A stretch of 45,024 bases of DNA, taken from the NCBI GenBank assembly GCA_934591745.1, contig CAKTPQ010000013.1, forward strand, positions 1-45,024, read 5' to 3'. The notes under the pieces were generated by a model, which worked only from the letters and a program-made list of their open reading frames with translations, had not been told where the DNA came from and searched no databases. The translations under genes and the position numbers were made by a program. This document shows positions 31,696-38,720 of the stretch, in pieces; the stretch's first letter is position 1; every line of letters begins with the position of its first letter. The stretch comes from an uncultured Oscillospiraceae bacterium. Its GTDB lineage: Bacteria > Bacillota > Clostridia > Oscillospirales > Oscillospiraceae.

Positions 31696-34647
31696 TCAGT
31701 TGTACAGGTAGCTGTACTTGTCGCGGATGGTAACGATGAGCTTCTCCAGATCGGCGGGCAGCTCGTTTTTGCCGCTGAGGTCGTAGTCCTTCGGCTCGCC
31801 GAAGGTGCGGACACGCACCTTGTCGCCGCCCAGGAACAGCACACCGGCGTTGTGGGAATCCACCATGTCCTCCGCGGTCTGGAACAGGGTGAACTTGTCG
31901 TGGCACGGCTCGGAGGCGTAGGGGCAGAACTGGGTGCAGTTGCCGCACTCGTTGCACATCTTGTCCACATGGACGATCTGGTGGCTGCCGTCGGCCATAC
32001 GGATGGTCACGTTGGCACGGTTGGGGCAAGAATCCACACAGTTTTCGCACACGGTGGCGCACTGCAGGCAGCGCTCGCCCTCCCGGCAGATGCAGCCGCT
32101 CATGGCCAGAATACCCTTCTTGGCCTCGGCGTCCGCCTTGGTGACGTAGGCCTGCTCCGGGATGTCGTAGGTGTGGGTCTTGCCGATGACCGCCTCGGCA
32201 AAGGCGGCGGCGTCGGCGATGCCCTCCACCACGGTGGCGGGGCCGCGCTTGGCGTCACCGGCGGCGTACACGCCGGCCACGTTGGTCTGGAAGGCAGGAC
32301 GGCCCTTCTTGTCCAGCTCGATGCCGTTGGCGGCCATTAGAGCGTCGTCCACCTGCTCGCCCACGGCGGAGATCACCAGGTCGCAGGGAATGTCGAAGAA
32401 CTCACCGCTGCCCACGGGGCTGCGGCGGCCGGAGGCATCCGCCTCGCCCAGCACCATCTTCTCACAGGTCAGCACACCGTCGGCCTGCTTGACAGGGGCG
32501 GCCAGCTCGGCGAAGTCCACGCCATCGGCCAGGGCCAGCGCCAGCTCATGCTCGTCGGCGGGCATATACTTGCGGGTACGGCGGTACACCAGCGTCACAT
32601 GCTTGGCACCGCTGCGCTTGGCAAGGCGCGCCGCGTCCATGGCGGTGTTGCCGCCGCCGATGACGGCGATATTGCCGGCCACGCCGATGTTGCCGGCCTT
32701 CACGCCCTTCATCCACTGGATGGCGCCGGCCACATCACCGGCGATGTCCAGCTTGCCGGGCTTCCAGGCGCCCACAGCCAGCAGGATGTGGGTGTAGCCC
32801 ATCTTCTTCAGCTCGTCCACGGAGGGGGCGGGCGCGCCGCACTTGACCTCCACGCCGTAGCGCTCCATGAGGGCGATATCCTTCTCGATGACCTCGTTGG
32901 CGATACGGAAGCCGGGGATCACATGGCGGGGTACGCCGCCCAGACAGCTCTCCCGCTCGAAGATCGTCGTCTCGATACCGGCTCTGCCGCAGAAGTAGGC
33001 GGCAGCGATGCCGGTGGGGCCGCCGCCGATGATGGCGACGCGCTTGCCCTTCACCTTAGCGGGGGTCTTGATGGAGGCCATCAGGGCGTTGTAGCCCTTC
33101 TGCGCCGCCAGCAGCTTGGTATCCCGGATGCGCACGGACTCGTCATAGAAATTGCGGCTGCACTTGGTCTGGCAGCGGTGGGCGCAGATGGTGCCGGTGA
33201 TGAACGGCAGGGGGTTCTTCTCGGTGATGAGCTTCAGCGCCGGGCCGTACAGGCCCTTATTGCACAGCTCCATATACTCGGGGATGTCCTGGGCGATGGG
33301 ACAGCCGCCCTTGCAGGGTGCGGTGAAGCAGTCGATCCAGGGCACGTTCTTCTCGCTCTTGCGGCTGGGCAGGGGCTTGATGGGCTTGACGTGGTGGACG
33401 TCGGTGTGGCTGGCGGTGCTCATGTCGCAGATGGCCTGGGTATCCGTGCCGGAGAAGGGCTTGTACGCCATAGGCTCCACCTTCTCCACCATCTGGTACA
33501 GACGGTTGTAGCCGCCGGGCTTGAGGATGGTGGTGGCCACGGTGATGGGCCAGATGCCCGCCGCGAACAGCTTGTCGCAGTTGAAATACTCCGCGCCGCC
33601 GGCGAAGGAGATGCGCATCTTGCCCTTGAACTGGCGGGAGATGCGGTGGCACATCTCGATGGTCAGGGGGAACAGGCTGCGGCCGGACATATACATCTCG
33701 TTGTTGGGCAGCTCGCCCCGGGTGGTGTCCACGGGGAAGGTGTTGCTCAGCTTCAGGCCGAACTCCAGACCCTTGCTGTCCGCCAGCGCCTGCAGGCGCT
33801 CAAACATAGGCACCGCATCGGCCCACTGCAGATCCTCCCGGAAGTGGTGGTCGTCAAACACGATGTAGTCGTAGCCCATACCGTCCAGAATGCGCCGCGC
33901 CGTCTCGTACCCCAGAATGGTGGGGTTGCACTTCACGAAGGTGTGCAGGTGCTTCTCGGAGATCAGGTAGCTGGCGATGCGCTCGATCTCGTCCGGGGGA
34001 CAGCCGTGGAGGGTGGAGACGGTGACGCTGCGGCTGACCCGGGGGTCAATGGCGTCGATAAACGTGCTCTCCGCTGGGAACAGCTCCTTCAGCACGGCCT
34101 TGCACTCGCCGAAGATGGCGGTCTTATTGGCGTCCATCATGCCGTCGATATAGGTGTTGACCTTCTCGCCCTTGATGCCCTCCAGGTCGTAGCCCACGGA
34201 CATGTTGAACACGAAGCCGTCGGGATCGCCGAAGCCGTAGACGCGGCTGAGCACCTTCAGGGCGCACCACGCCTTGATATACTCGTCCATGGCCTGGGGC
34301 ACGGTAAGCTCGGTGGACCACTCCTGGTTGTAGCCCTCGTCGTTGGCCAGAATGCAGGGGCGGGGCACGCAGGCGGCCAGATCGGCGCCGTCCATCTTCT
34401 GGACGGTCTTGACTTCGAAGAACCGGGCGCCTGCCATATAGGCGGCGATAATGTTCTGGGCCAGCTGGCTGTTGGGACCGGCGGCGGGGCCGAAGGGCGT
34501 CTCGATGCGCTCGCCGAAGATGGGCAGGCTCTTGCCCGTGGCGTGATAGGCCTTGCGCACGCCGAAGATCTCACCGGAGGCGGCGTACTCCTCCACCACC
34601 CAGTTCATCAGAGACTTGAACGGAATGGGATACATTTTCTCAGACAT
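31696..34647 (-). CDS. ygfK: YgfK-type iron-sulfur flavin oxidoreductase (putative selenate reductase subunit)
   Basis: 983 residues, full length for YgfK. The order is an N-terminal dihydropyrimidine-dehydrogenase-like barrel (about 1-440; ETPFGPAAGPNSQLAQNI, STLHGCPPDEIE), a Cys-rich linker (TAPCKGGCPIAQDIPEYM, CAHRCQTKCSR), a GltD-like FAD/NAD(P) region (IIGGGPTGIAAAYFCGRAG, then VIGGGNTAMDAARLAKRSGA) and C-terminal ferredoxin motifs (CATVCENCVDSCPNRAN, CNECGNCTQFCPYA). YgfK is annotated as a selenate reductase subunit, but in gut anaerobes it belongs to purine/urate-degradation clusters, where it likely carries electrons or reduces a pyrimidine- or purine-derived ring. It follows ssnA by 31 bp. 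Confidence 0.95.
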   Translation of the reverse strand: MSEKMYPIPFKSLMNWVVEEYAASGEIFGVRKAYHATGKSLPIFGERIETPFGPAAGPNSQLAQNIIAAYMAGARFFEVKTVQKMDGADLAACVPRPCILANDEGYNQEWSTELTVPQAMDEYIKAWCALKVLSRVYGFGDPDGFVFNMSVGYDLEGIKGEKVNTYIDGMMDANKTAIFGECKAVLKELFPAESTFIDAIDPRVSRSVTVSTLHGCPPDEIERIASYLISEKHLHTFVKCNPTILGYETARRILDGMGYDYIVFDDHHFREDLQWADAVPMFERLQALADSKGLEFGLKLSNTFPVDTTRGELPNNEMYMSGRSLFPLTIEMCHRISRQFKGKMRISFAGGAEYFNCDKLFAAGIWPITVATTILKPGGYNRLYQMVEKVEPMAYKPFSGTDTQAICDMSTASHTDVHHVKPIKPLPSRKSEKNVPWIDCFTAPCKGGCPIAQDIPEYMELCNKGLYGPALKLITEKNPLPFITGTICAHRCQTKCSRNFYDESVRIRDTKLLAAQKGYNALMASIKTPAKVKGKRVAIIGGGPTGIAAAYFCGRAGIETTIFERESCLGGVPRHVIPGFRIANEVIEKDIALMERYGVEVKCGAPAPSVDELKKMGYTHILLAVGAWKPGKLDIAGDVAGAIQWMKGVKAGNIGVAGNIAVIGGGNTAMDAARLAKRSGAKHVTLVYRRTRKYMPADEHELALALADGVDFAELAAPVKQADGVLTCEKMVLGEADASGRRSPVGSGEFFDIPCDLVISAVGEQVDDALMAANGIELDKKGRPAFQTNVAGVYAAGDAKRGPATVVEGIADAAAFAEAVIGKTHTYDIPEQAYVTKADAEAKKGILAMSGCICREGERCLQCATVCENCVDSCPNRANVTIRMADGSHQIVHVDKMCNECGNCTQFCPYASEPCHDKFTLFQTAEDMVDSHNAGVLFLGGDKVRVRTFGEPKDYDLSGKNELPADLEKLIVTIRDKYSYLYN

Positions 34648-34678
34648 GGGATGTCCTCCTTGTGGTAGTTTTTGTGTC

Positions 34679-36022
34679 TTAGTACGTGCGGTGGTTCAGG
34701 TCTCCCCACAGCTTCTTGGCGGCCTCCAGGATGTGGGCGTTCTCCGCCTCCTCGTCGATGCCCACCAGCACGCGGTCCTGCATCAGCACCTTGCCGGCGG
34801 CGATGGTGGTCTGGCACTGGCGGCCGGTCATGCCGAAGATCATGTGGCCGTCGATGTTCTCATCGGAGAACGGGGTGAACGGCTTGTAGTCCATGACAAT
34901 GATGTCCGCCGCCGCACCGGCCTTCAGCACGCCCAGCTGGTCAGGGAAGTACCGTGCACCGATCCTGGCGTTGTTCTTGAACAGCATGTCCGTGACCTCG
35001 CACCAGCCCACGTTGGGCAGGCAGTTCTGGCTCCGCTGGGAGCACAGCGCCACCTTCAGGCTTTCCAGCATATCGTTGGTATAGGCGTCGGTACCCATGC
35101 CCAGCAGGATCCCCCGCTTATACAGCTGCAATACCGGGCAGATGCCGATGGCGTTGCCCATGTTGGACTCGGGGTTGTTCACCACCATGGTGCCCGTCTC
35201 CTTGATGATGTCCATCTCGGCGGTGTTCACATGGATGCAGTGGCCCAGAATGGTCTTTTCGCCCAGGATGCCGTGATCCTGCAGGCGCTGCACCGGGCGG
35301 CGGCCGTAGTTCTGCAGGGAGTCGTACACATCGTTCATGCCCTCGGACACATGGATGTGGTAGCCGGTGCGGCCGTTGTTGGCCTCCACCATACGGTCGA
35401 AGGTCTTGTCGCTGATGGTGAACAGCGCGTGGCCGCCGAACATGGCCGCCAGCATGGGGTCGTTCTGCTTCTGGCAGTAGGTGATAAAGTCGGCGTTCTC
35501 CTTGATGGCCTGCAGGCACTTCTCCTCGCCGTCGCGGTCGCTGACCTCGTAGCACAGACAGGAGCGCAGACCCAGGCGGCGGCTCTCCTCGCTGATGGTG
35601 AACAGGGTGCCGGGGATCTCGCCGTAGCTGGCGTGGTGGTCAAAAATGGTGGTGACGCCCTGCTTGATGCTGTCGATATACAGCGCCGTGGCGGAGGCCC
35701 GGGTGCCGTCCATCATCAGATGGCGGTCGATAGCCCACCACGTGCCGTCCAGCACCTCGTAGAAGTTGGTGGGGTTGTTGCCCACGATGCTCAGGCCGCG
35801 GGCCAGCGCGGAGTAGATGTGGGTGTGTGCGTTGATGAACGCGGGCATGATGACGCCGCCCTTGGCGTCGATGATATGGGCGCCGGCGTACTTGGCCCGC
35901 AGCGCGGCCTCCTCGCCCACCTCCACGATCCTGGTGCCCTCAAAGGCCACCGCGCCGTGCTCGTAGTAGCCCTTTCCGTCTGCGTCACGGGTAATGAGCC
36001 GTCCGTTGGTTACCAGATTCAT
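34679..36022 (-). CDS. ssnA: SsnA-type putative aminohydrolase
   Basis: 447 residues from the ATG at 36022 (GAGGAGGAG upstream). It is an amidohydrolase with metal ligands in INAHTHIYSALARG, HIHVSEG, GHCIHV and MGTDAYTND. SsnA is named for a stationary-phase phenotype in E. coli; the sequence is of the deaminase/chlorohydrolase type, so deamination or ring hydrolysis of a purine-derived compound is the likely role. It heads the ssnA-ygfK operon and has a promoter with a long folded leader. Xanthine dehydrogenase-type and carbamoyltransferase genes often found with it are not in the window. Confidence 0.94.
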   Translation of the reverse strand: MNLVTNGRLITRDADGKGYYEHGAVAFEGTRIVEVGEEAALRAKYAGAHIIDAKGGVIMPAFINAHTHIYSALARGLSIVGNNPTNFYEVLDGTWWAIDRHLMMDGTRASATALYIDSIKQGVTTIFDHHASYGEIPGTLFTISEESRRLGLRSCLCYEVSDRDGEEKCLQAIKENADFITYCQKQNDPMLAAMFGGHALFTISDKTFDRMVEANNGRTGYHIHVSEGMNDVYDSLQNYGRRPVQRLQDHGILGEKTILGHCIHVNTAEMDIIKETGTMVVNNPESNMGNAIGICPVLQLYKRGILLGMGTDAYTNDMLESLKVALCSQRSQNCLPNVGWCEVTDMLFKNNARIGARYFPDQLGVLKAGAAADIIVMDYKPFTPFSDENIDGHMIFGMTGRQCQTTIAAGKVLMQDRVLVGIDEEAENAHILEAAKKLWGDLNHRTY

Positions 36023-36093
36023 CTGTGCTCCTCCTCTTTTGTATTTGATTCCTTGTTCCTCCCCTGCGAAGGGGCCTCCCCCGGCGGAATAAC

Positions 36094-36206
36094 AAAAAGT
36101 GCCCCAGTCTCCCGGTTTCGGAGACTGAAACACTCAAGCGTCAGCCGAGTGATAGTTGCAGCCCGTGCGCGAAGCACTTCCTTACAGCTACCAATCTTGG
36201 ATTGTC
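36094..36206 (-). promoter_or_regulatory. Folded leader of ssnA, possible attenuator or riboswitch
   Basis: The predicted 5' leader is about 185 nt. Hairpins read on the minus strand are: 36204-36192 (5 bp), 36177-36165 (GUGC/GCAC), P2 36151-36131 (CACUC/GAGUG) and P3 36127-36105 (8-9 bp). A closing helix P1 (AAGUGC 36179-36174 with GCACUU 36102-36097) is followed at once by a U run and competes with the local GUGC/GCAC hairpin for the same bases. Two exclusive folds next to a U run is an attenuator layout. I do not recognise a known riboswitch class. Confidence 0.4.
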
Positions 36207-36212
36207 GTTTAT

Positions 36213-36241
36213 ATTTTACAGGACTGCGCCGGAAAAATCAA
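36213..36241 (-). promoter_or_regulatory. Promoter of ssnA-ygfK
   Basis: On the minus strand: -35 TTGATT (36241-36236), 17-bp spacer, -10 TAAAAT (36218-36213). Transcription should start near 36206, leaving a leader of about 185 nt before the ATG. Confidence 0.65.
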
Positions 36242-36290
36242 TATTTTTTCGCCGTCCCTCACAATTTTTTGCCGCATCTGCAGCATCCGT

Positions 36291-36335
36291 GCAGGTACAG
36301 TCCCCTGCGGCATAGCTGCGGGGGACTGTACCTGC
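36291..36335. repeat. 45-base hairpin (long inverted repeat)
   Basis: Arms GCAGGTACAGTCCCC (36291-36305) and complement (36321-36335) pair perfectly and continue inward by five more pairs (two of them G-T) around a CATAG loop. It lies between the ssnA promoter and the left surface-protein terminator, with no T run directly after it. It could be a small RNA, a transcription barrier or a dispersed repeat. Confidence 0.6.
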
Positions 36336-36352
36336 TAAAAGTGTGTTTTTAA

Positions 36353-36511
36353 CAAAAAAAGACGAGGCCGAAGCCTCGTCTTTTTTGTTAAGAACTAAGT
36401 TCTAAATTAGAACTCCTTCTTCTTGCCAATCACAACAGCGGAACCAGCAACGCTCATCAGAGCCATACCAGCGTACATAGCGACACCGGCGTCGAAGGTC
36501 TTGGGAGAGTT
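36353..36511. repeat. Outer inverted repeat, left copy
   Basis: About 159 bp matching the reverse complement of 39481-39639 with one mismatch seen. It spans the 3' end of the left surface-protein gene (anchor codons), its stop and its terminator. Confidence 0.9.
36354..36386. terminator. Terminator of the left surface-protein gene
   Basis: Stem GACGAGGC/GCCTCGTC with a CGAA loop between A and T runs. Identical in inverted form to the one after the right surface-protein gene. Confidence 0.88.
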
Positions 36512-37240
36512 GGTGGTGGTAGTGGTGTTGGTCTTGACAGTGTCAGCAGCCTCATAGGTGAAGCCGATGATCTGGCCATTCTTGACCTCGGTGGTCTTGG
36601 CGCCGGCAGCCTCAGCGGCCTCGACGGTCTCATAGACCTTAGCAACGGTACCGCAAGTCTTGCACTTGTAGGAGTCAGCGTTGCCGTTCTTGTCGAAGGA
36701 GTTGGCAGCCCAGTCATGAGCGACCAGACCCTTAACCAGGTTGGCCTTCACGACCTCGCCGTTGACCAGCAGGTTGTAGCTGCCCTTGGAAGCGGCGACA
36801 TAATAGGTGGTCTCGTCATTGAAGGACACGACATAACCGGTCTCGTCCTTCTCCAGGTCGAGCTGGCCGCACTTGTCACCGATCTTGGTGAACACGGTAG
36901 CCTTGTAGTCATAGTAAGCGTCACCCTCGGCATCCAGCTGAGCCAGATACACGGGAGCCTTGCTGGCGTTGGTCAGCTTCAGGTCATAGGACTTGGCATC
37001 AGCGGAGACAAAGTAACCATAGGTATCGTCACCGGCCTTGACCCAGTAGTAAGCAACGTTGCCATGACCGTGGTCACGATCATAGTCGGCGTCGACCTTC
37101 TCATAGGTGTACTTGGCATCCTTGGTGATCTCCTTGCCATCGGGACCATAGCCAGCATAAGAAGTGGTGGCCGCGAAAGCGGTAACACACAGAGCCAGAG
37201 CCATGACCATAGCAAGAACAGTTGCGATGATCTTCTTCAT
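36407..37240 (-). CDS. Surface protein A of the invertible locus (predicted OFF as drawn)
   Basis: 277 residues from the ATG at 37240 (GGAGG upstream). A signal peptide (KKIIATVLAMVMALALC, then VTAFAA) is followed by a diverged extracellular region, a HDW plus KCKTC block (Cys193, Cys196) and a Thr-rich stretch. The C-terminus has NSPKTFDAG (244-252), a hydrophobic segment and the basic tail KKKEF: a sortase-type wall-sorting layout with a variant motif. It is a paralogue of protein B (shared YYDY...KCGQ.D, HDW and CxxC), but only the ends are nearly identical. No strong promoter faces it, and a terminator-like hairpin lies upstream, so it should be silent in this orientation. Function unknown. 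Confidence 0.88.
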   Translation of the reverse strand: MKKIIATVLAMVMALALCVTAFAATTSYAGYGPDGKEITKDAKYTYEKVDADYDRDHGHGNVAYYWVKAGDDTYGYFVSADAKSYDLKLTNASKAPVYLAQLDAEGDAYYDYKATVFTKIGDKCGQLDLEKDETGYVVSFNDETTYYVAASKGSYNLLVNGEVVKANLVKGLVAHDWAANSFDKNGNADSYKCKTCGTVAKVYETVEAAEAAGAKTTEVKNGQIIGFTYEAADTVKTNTTTTTNSPKTFDAGVAMYAGMALMSVAGSAVVIGKKKEF

Positions 37241-37324
37241 GTTTGATTTCCTCCATAAAAATTTTGTTGATCGGCTCCCCGTCCCGCCGTGCCCGCGGTC
37301 TACAACGGAAACATCATTCTGTTG
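37227..37324. repeat. Inner inverted repeat, left copy (98 bp)
   Basis: Perfect reverse complement of 38623-38720. It covers most of the left crossover site, the 5' untranslated leader, the ribosome site and the first codons of surface protein A. Confidence 0.95.
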
Positions 37325-37327
37325 CAA
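37300..37327. other. Predicted recombination (crossover) site, left
   Basis: Arm CTACAACGGAA (37300-37310), spacer ACATCA (37311-37316), arm TTCTGTTGCAA (37317-37327). The 11-6-11 layout is that of XerC/XerD-type tyrosine recombinase sites. The spacer is the reverse complement of the right site's spacer, so strand exchange would invert the DNA between them. The inner arm differs from the right site's at its outermost bases. Confidence 0.75.
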
Positions 37328-37361
37328 AAAAGCGGTGCCGCCCGGAGCGGCTTCCCCCGCT
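37326..37361 (-). terminator. Terminator-like hairpin facing surface protein A
   Basis: On the minus strand: AGCGG...GCCGC / GCGGC...CCGCT with a five-base bulge, followed by six T (37331-37326). It would stop leftward transcription before surface protein A in the orientation shown. Confidence 0.5.
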
Positions 37362-37365
37362 ATAT

Positions 37366-37371
37366 TATAAT
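37366..37371 (+). promoter_or_regulatory. -10 element of the recombinase gene
   Basis: TATAAT about 34 bases upstream of the recombinase ATG. The surrounding TATATTATAATA is nearly symmetrical, so a second -10 can be read on the minus strand (37369-37364), but neither direction has a good -35. Confidence 0.4.
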
Positions 37372-37404
37372 AAGGTGAAATTTTGCCGAAAACGGAGGTT
37401 CACC

Positions 37405-38244
37405 ATGGACATGACCATCACAGAGCAGCAGCTTGACAAATTCGTGCGCTGCCTGCAAAATGAGGAAAAGAGCATCGCCACCATCCGCAAATACGCCCGG
37501 GACGCCCGGCGGTTCGCCGCCTATCTGGGCGACAGCCCCCTGACGCAGGATGCCGCCGTCAGCTACAAGGCGGCGCTGACCCGCAGCTACGCACCGGCCA
37601 GCGTCAACGCCATGCTGGCAGGGCTGAACCGCTTTCTGCAGTGCATCGGCCGGGAGGACTGCCGCGTCCGCCGCCTGCGGGTGCAGTATCAGACCTACTG
37701 CCCGGAGGAGAAGGAGCTGACCTACACCGAGTACGTCCTGCTGGTGCGGACGGCACAACAGGCGGGGCGCGCCCGCACGGCGCTGCTGCTGCAAACGCTG
37801 TGCGCCACCGGTATCCGCATCAGCGAGCTGTCCGCCATCACGGTGGAGGCCGCCCGCTGCGGCGCGGCCAACGTGCGGTGCAAGGGGAAATCCCGCCGCG
37901 TGCTGCTGCCTCTGCAGCTGCAGGAGCGGCTGCTGCGCTACGCGGCGGAACGGCACATCGGCAGCGGCAGCATCTTTGTCACCGGCTCCGGTGCGGCGCT
38001 GGACCGCAGCAACATCTGGCGGGAGATGAAGCAGCTGTGCCGCACGGCAGGCGTGGCGGAGGAAAAGGTGTTCCCCCACAACCTGCGCCACCTGTTTGCC
38101 CGCAGCTTCTACGCGCTGGATACCGATCTGGGAAAACTGGCCGACCTGTTGGGCCACAGCAGCATCGAGACTACCCGGCTCTACATCCGCAGCACCGGCG
38201 CCGAGCACCGTCGCTGTCTGGAGCGGATGCGGCTGGTCATATGA
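37405..38244 (+). CDS. Tyrosine recombinase (site-specific invertase candidate)
   Basis: 279 residues from the ATG at 37405, preceded by GGAGG; the longer open frame upstream would run through the crossover site and is rejected. The N-terminal SAM-like core-binding domain spans about residues 1-95 (ATIRKYARDARRFAAYLGD). The catalytic domain has all expected residues: Arg138 (GIRISEL), Lys162 or 160 (RCKGK), His225 and Arg228 (PHNLRH), His251 (LLGHSS) and nucleophile Tyr260 (TRLYI). It resembles XerC/D in size but lies inside inverted repeats between two surface-protein genes. It probably acts on the two flanking 28-bp sites; whether it also needs host factors is unknown. Confidence 0.92.
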   Translation: MDMTITEQQLDKFVRCLQNEEKSIATIRKYARDARRFAAYLGDSPLTQDAAVSYKAALTRSYAPASVNAMLAGLNRFLQCIGREDCRVRRLRVQYQTYCPEEKELTYTEYVLLVRTAQQAGRARTALLLQTLCATGIRISELSAITVEAARCGAANVRCKGKSRRVLLPLQLQERLLRYAAERHIGSGSIFVTGSGAALDRSNIWREMKQLCRTAGVAEEKVFPHNLRHLFARSFYALDTDLGKLADLLGHSSIETTRLYIRSTGAEHRRCLERMRLVI

Positions 38245-38551
38245 CGCGAAATGCGTCCCTCCGGCGGGCAATTTGTTACAAACTGTCCGCGAAAACGCTT
38301 TCACTTAGTAAAGAAATCTCGATTTTATTCCGGTGCATCGTAATATTGATGAATGCAAATACATTTTATCGTTAAAATCAGCAAATCATTTTACACATTT
38401 CAGATGAAACGCTCTCCGCATCCCCTGTGAAACACACTGGAAAAGTGCGTGTATACGCCTGATTCTTTAGAATTTCAGCACGTTTTCGGAGATTTAATTC
38501 TTTTTTAACATTTATTTATGAGTTTTTTCGCATTTGACGGGTCCAAGTCCC
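38245..38551. other. AT-rich regulatory stretch inside the invertible segment
   Basis: About 300 bp, much richer in A and T than its surroundings and without a coding frame I can support. It lies upstream of the switch promoter and moves with it on inversion. It contains one candidate catabolite-response element (38290-38303); I see no other clear site. Confidence 0.5.
38290..38303. promoter_or_regulatory. Candidate CcpA (cre) site
   Basis: CGAAAACGCTTTCA differs only at the first base from the classical TGAAAACGCTTTCA-type cre. It lies about 260 bp upstream of the switch promoter -35, inside the invertible segment, which is far for direct control. Confidence 0.35.
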
Positions 38552-38579
38552 TTGATTTATTTCGCGGATATGATATACT
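38552..38579 (+). promoter_or_regulatory. Switch promoter facing surface protein B
   Basis: -35 TTGATT (38552-38557), 16-bp spacer, extended -10 TGATATACT (38571-38579). It is inside the invertible segment and points out over the right crossover site, giving a leader of about 120 nt before the ATG at 38707. A small CCGGA/TCCGG hairpin follows at 38598-38610. Confidence 0.75.
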
Positions 38580-38619
38580 GTGACCGTGAAAGGCGAACCG
38601 GACTTTCCGGGTCTGTGAT

Positions 38620-38647
38620 CTACAACAGAATGATGTTTCCGTTGTAG
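38620..38647. other. Predicted recombination (crossover) site, right
   Basis: Arm CTACAACAGAA (38620-38630), spacer TGATGT (38631-38636), arm TTCCGTTGTAG (38637-38647). The arms are inverted copies matching at 10 of 11 positions. In RNA the site can fold into a hairpin in the leader of surface protein B. Confidence 0.8.
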
Positions 38648-38720
38648 ACCGCGGGCACGGCGGGACGGGGAGCCGATCAACAAAATTTTTATGGAGGAAA
38701 TCAAACATGAAGAAGATCAT
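38623..38720. repeat. Inner inverted repeat, right copy (98 bp)
   Basis: Perfect reverse complement of 37227-37324, reaching from the crossover site into the first codons of surface protein B. Confidence 0.95.

Larger units (their letters stand above)
37317..38630. mobile_element. Predicted invertible segment (about 1.3 kb)
   Basis: DNA between the two crossover spacers. It contains the tyrosine recombinase gene, an outward promoter at the right end and an outward terminator-like hairpin at the left end. Inversion would move the promoter to about 128 bp before the ATG of surface protein A, the same distance it now has from protein B. Confidence 0.8.

Noticed and set aside
32548..34668. 706-codon plus-strand open frame
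   Set aside because: Antisense to ygfK, whose frame has all expected cofactor motifs.
36097..36179. Known riboswitch classes (purine, lysine, TPP, FMN, SAM, glycine) or a T-box for the ssnA leader
   Set aside because: None of their conserved sequence blocks could be found in the leader; kept only as an unclassified structured element.
37405..38244. Tyrosine recombinase as a prophage or ICE integrase, or as housekeeping XerC
   Set aside because: No phage, conjugation or attachment genes are nearby, and the gene sits inside inverted repeats with 28-bp sites between paralogous surface genes, which fits a local invertase better.
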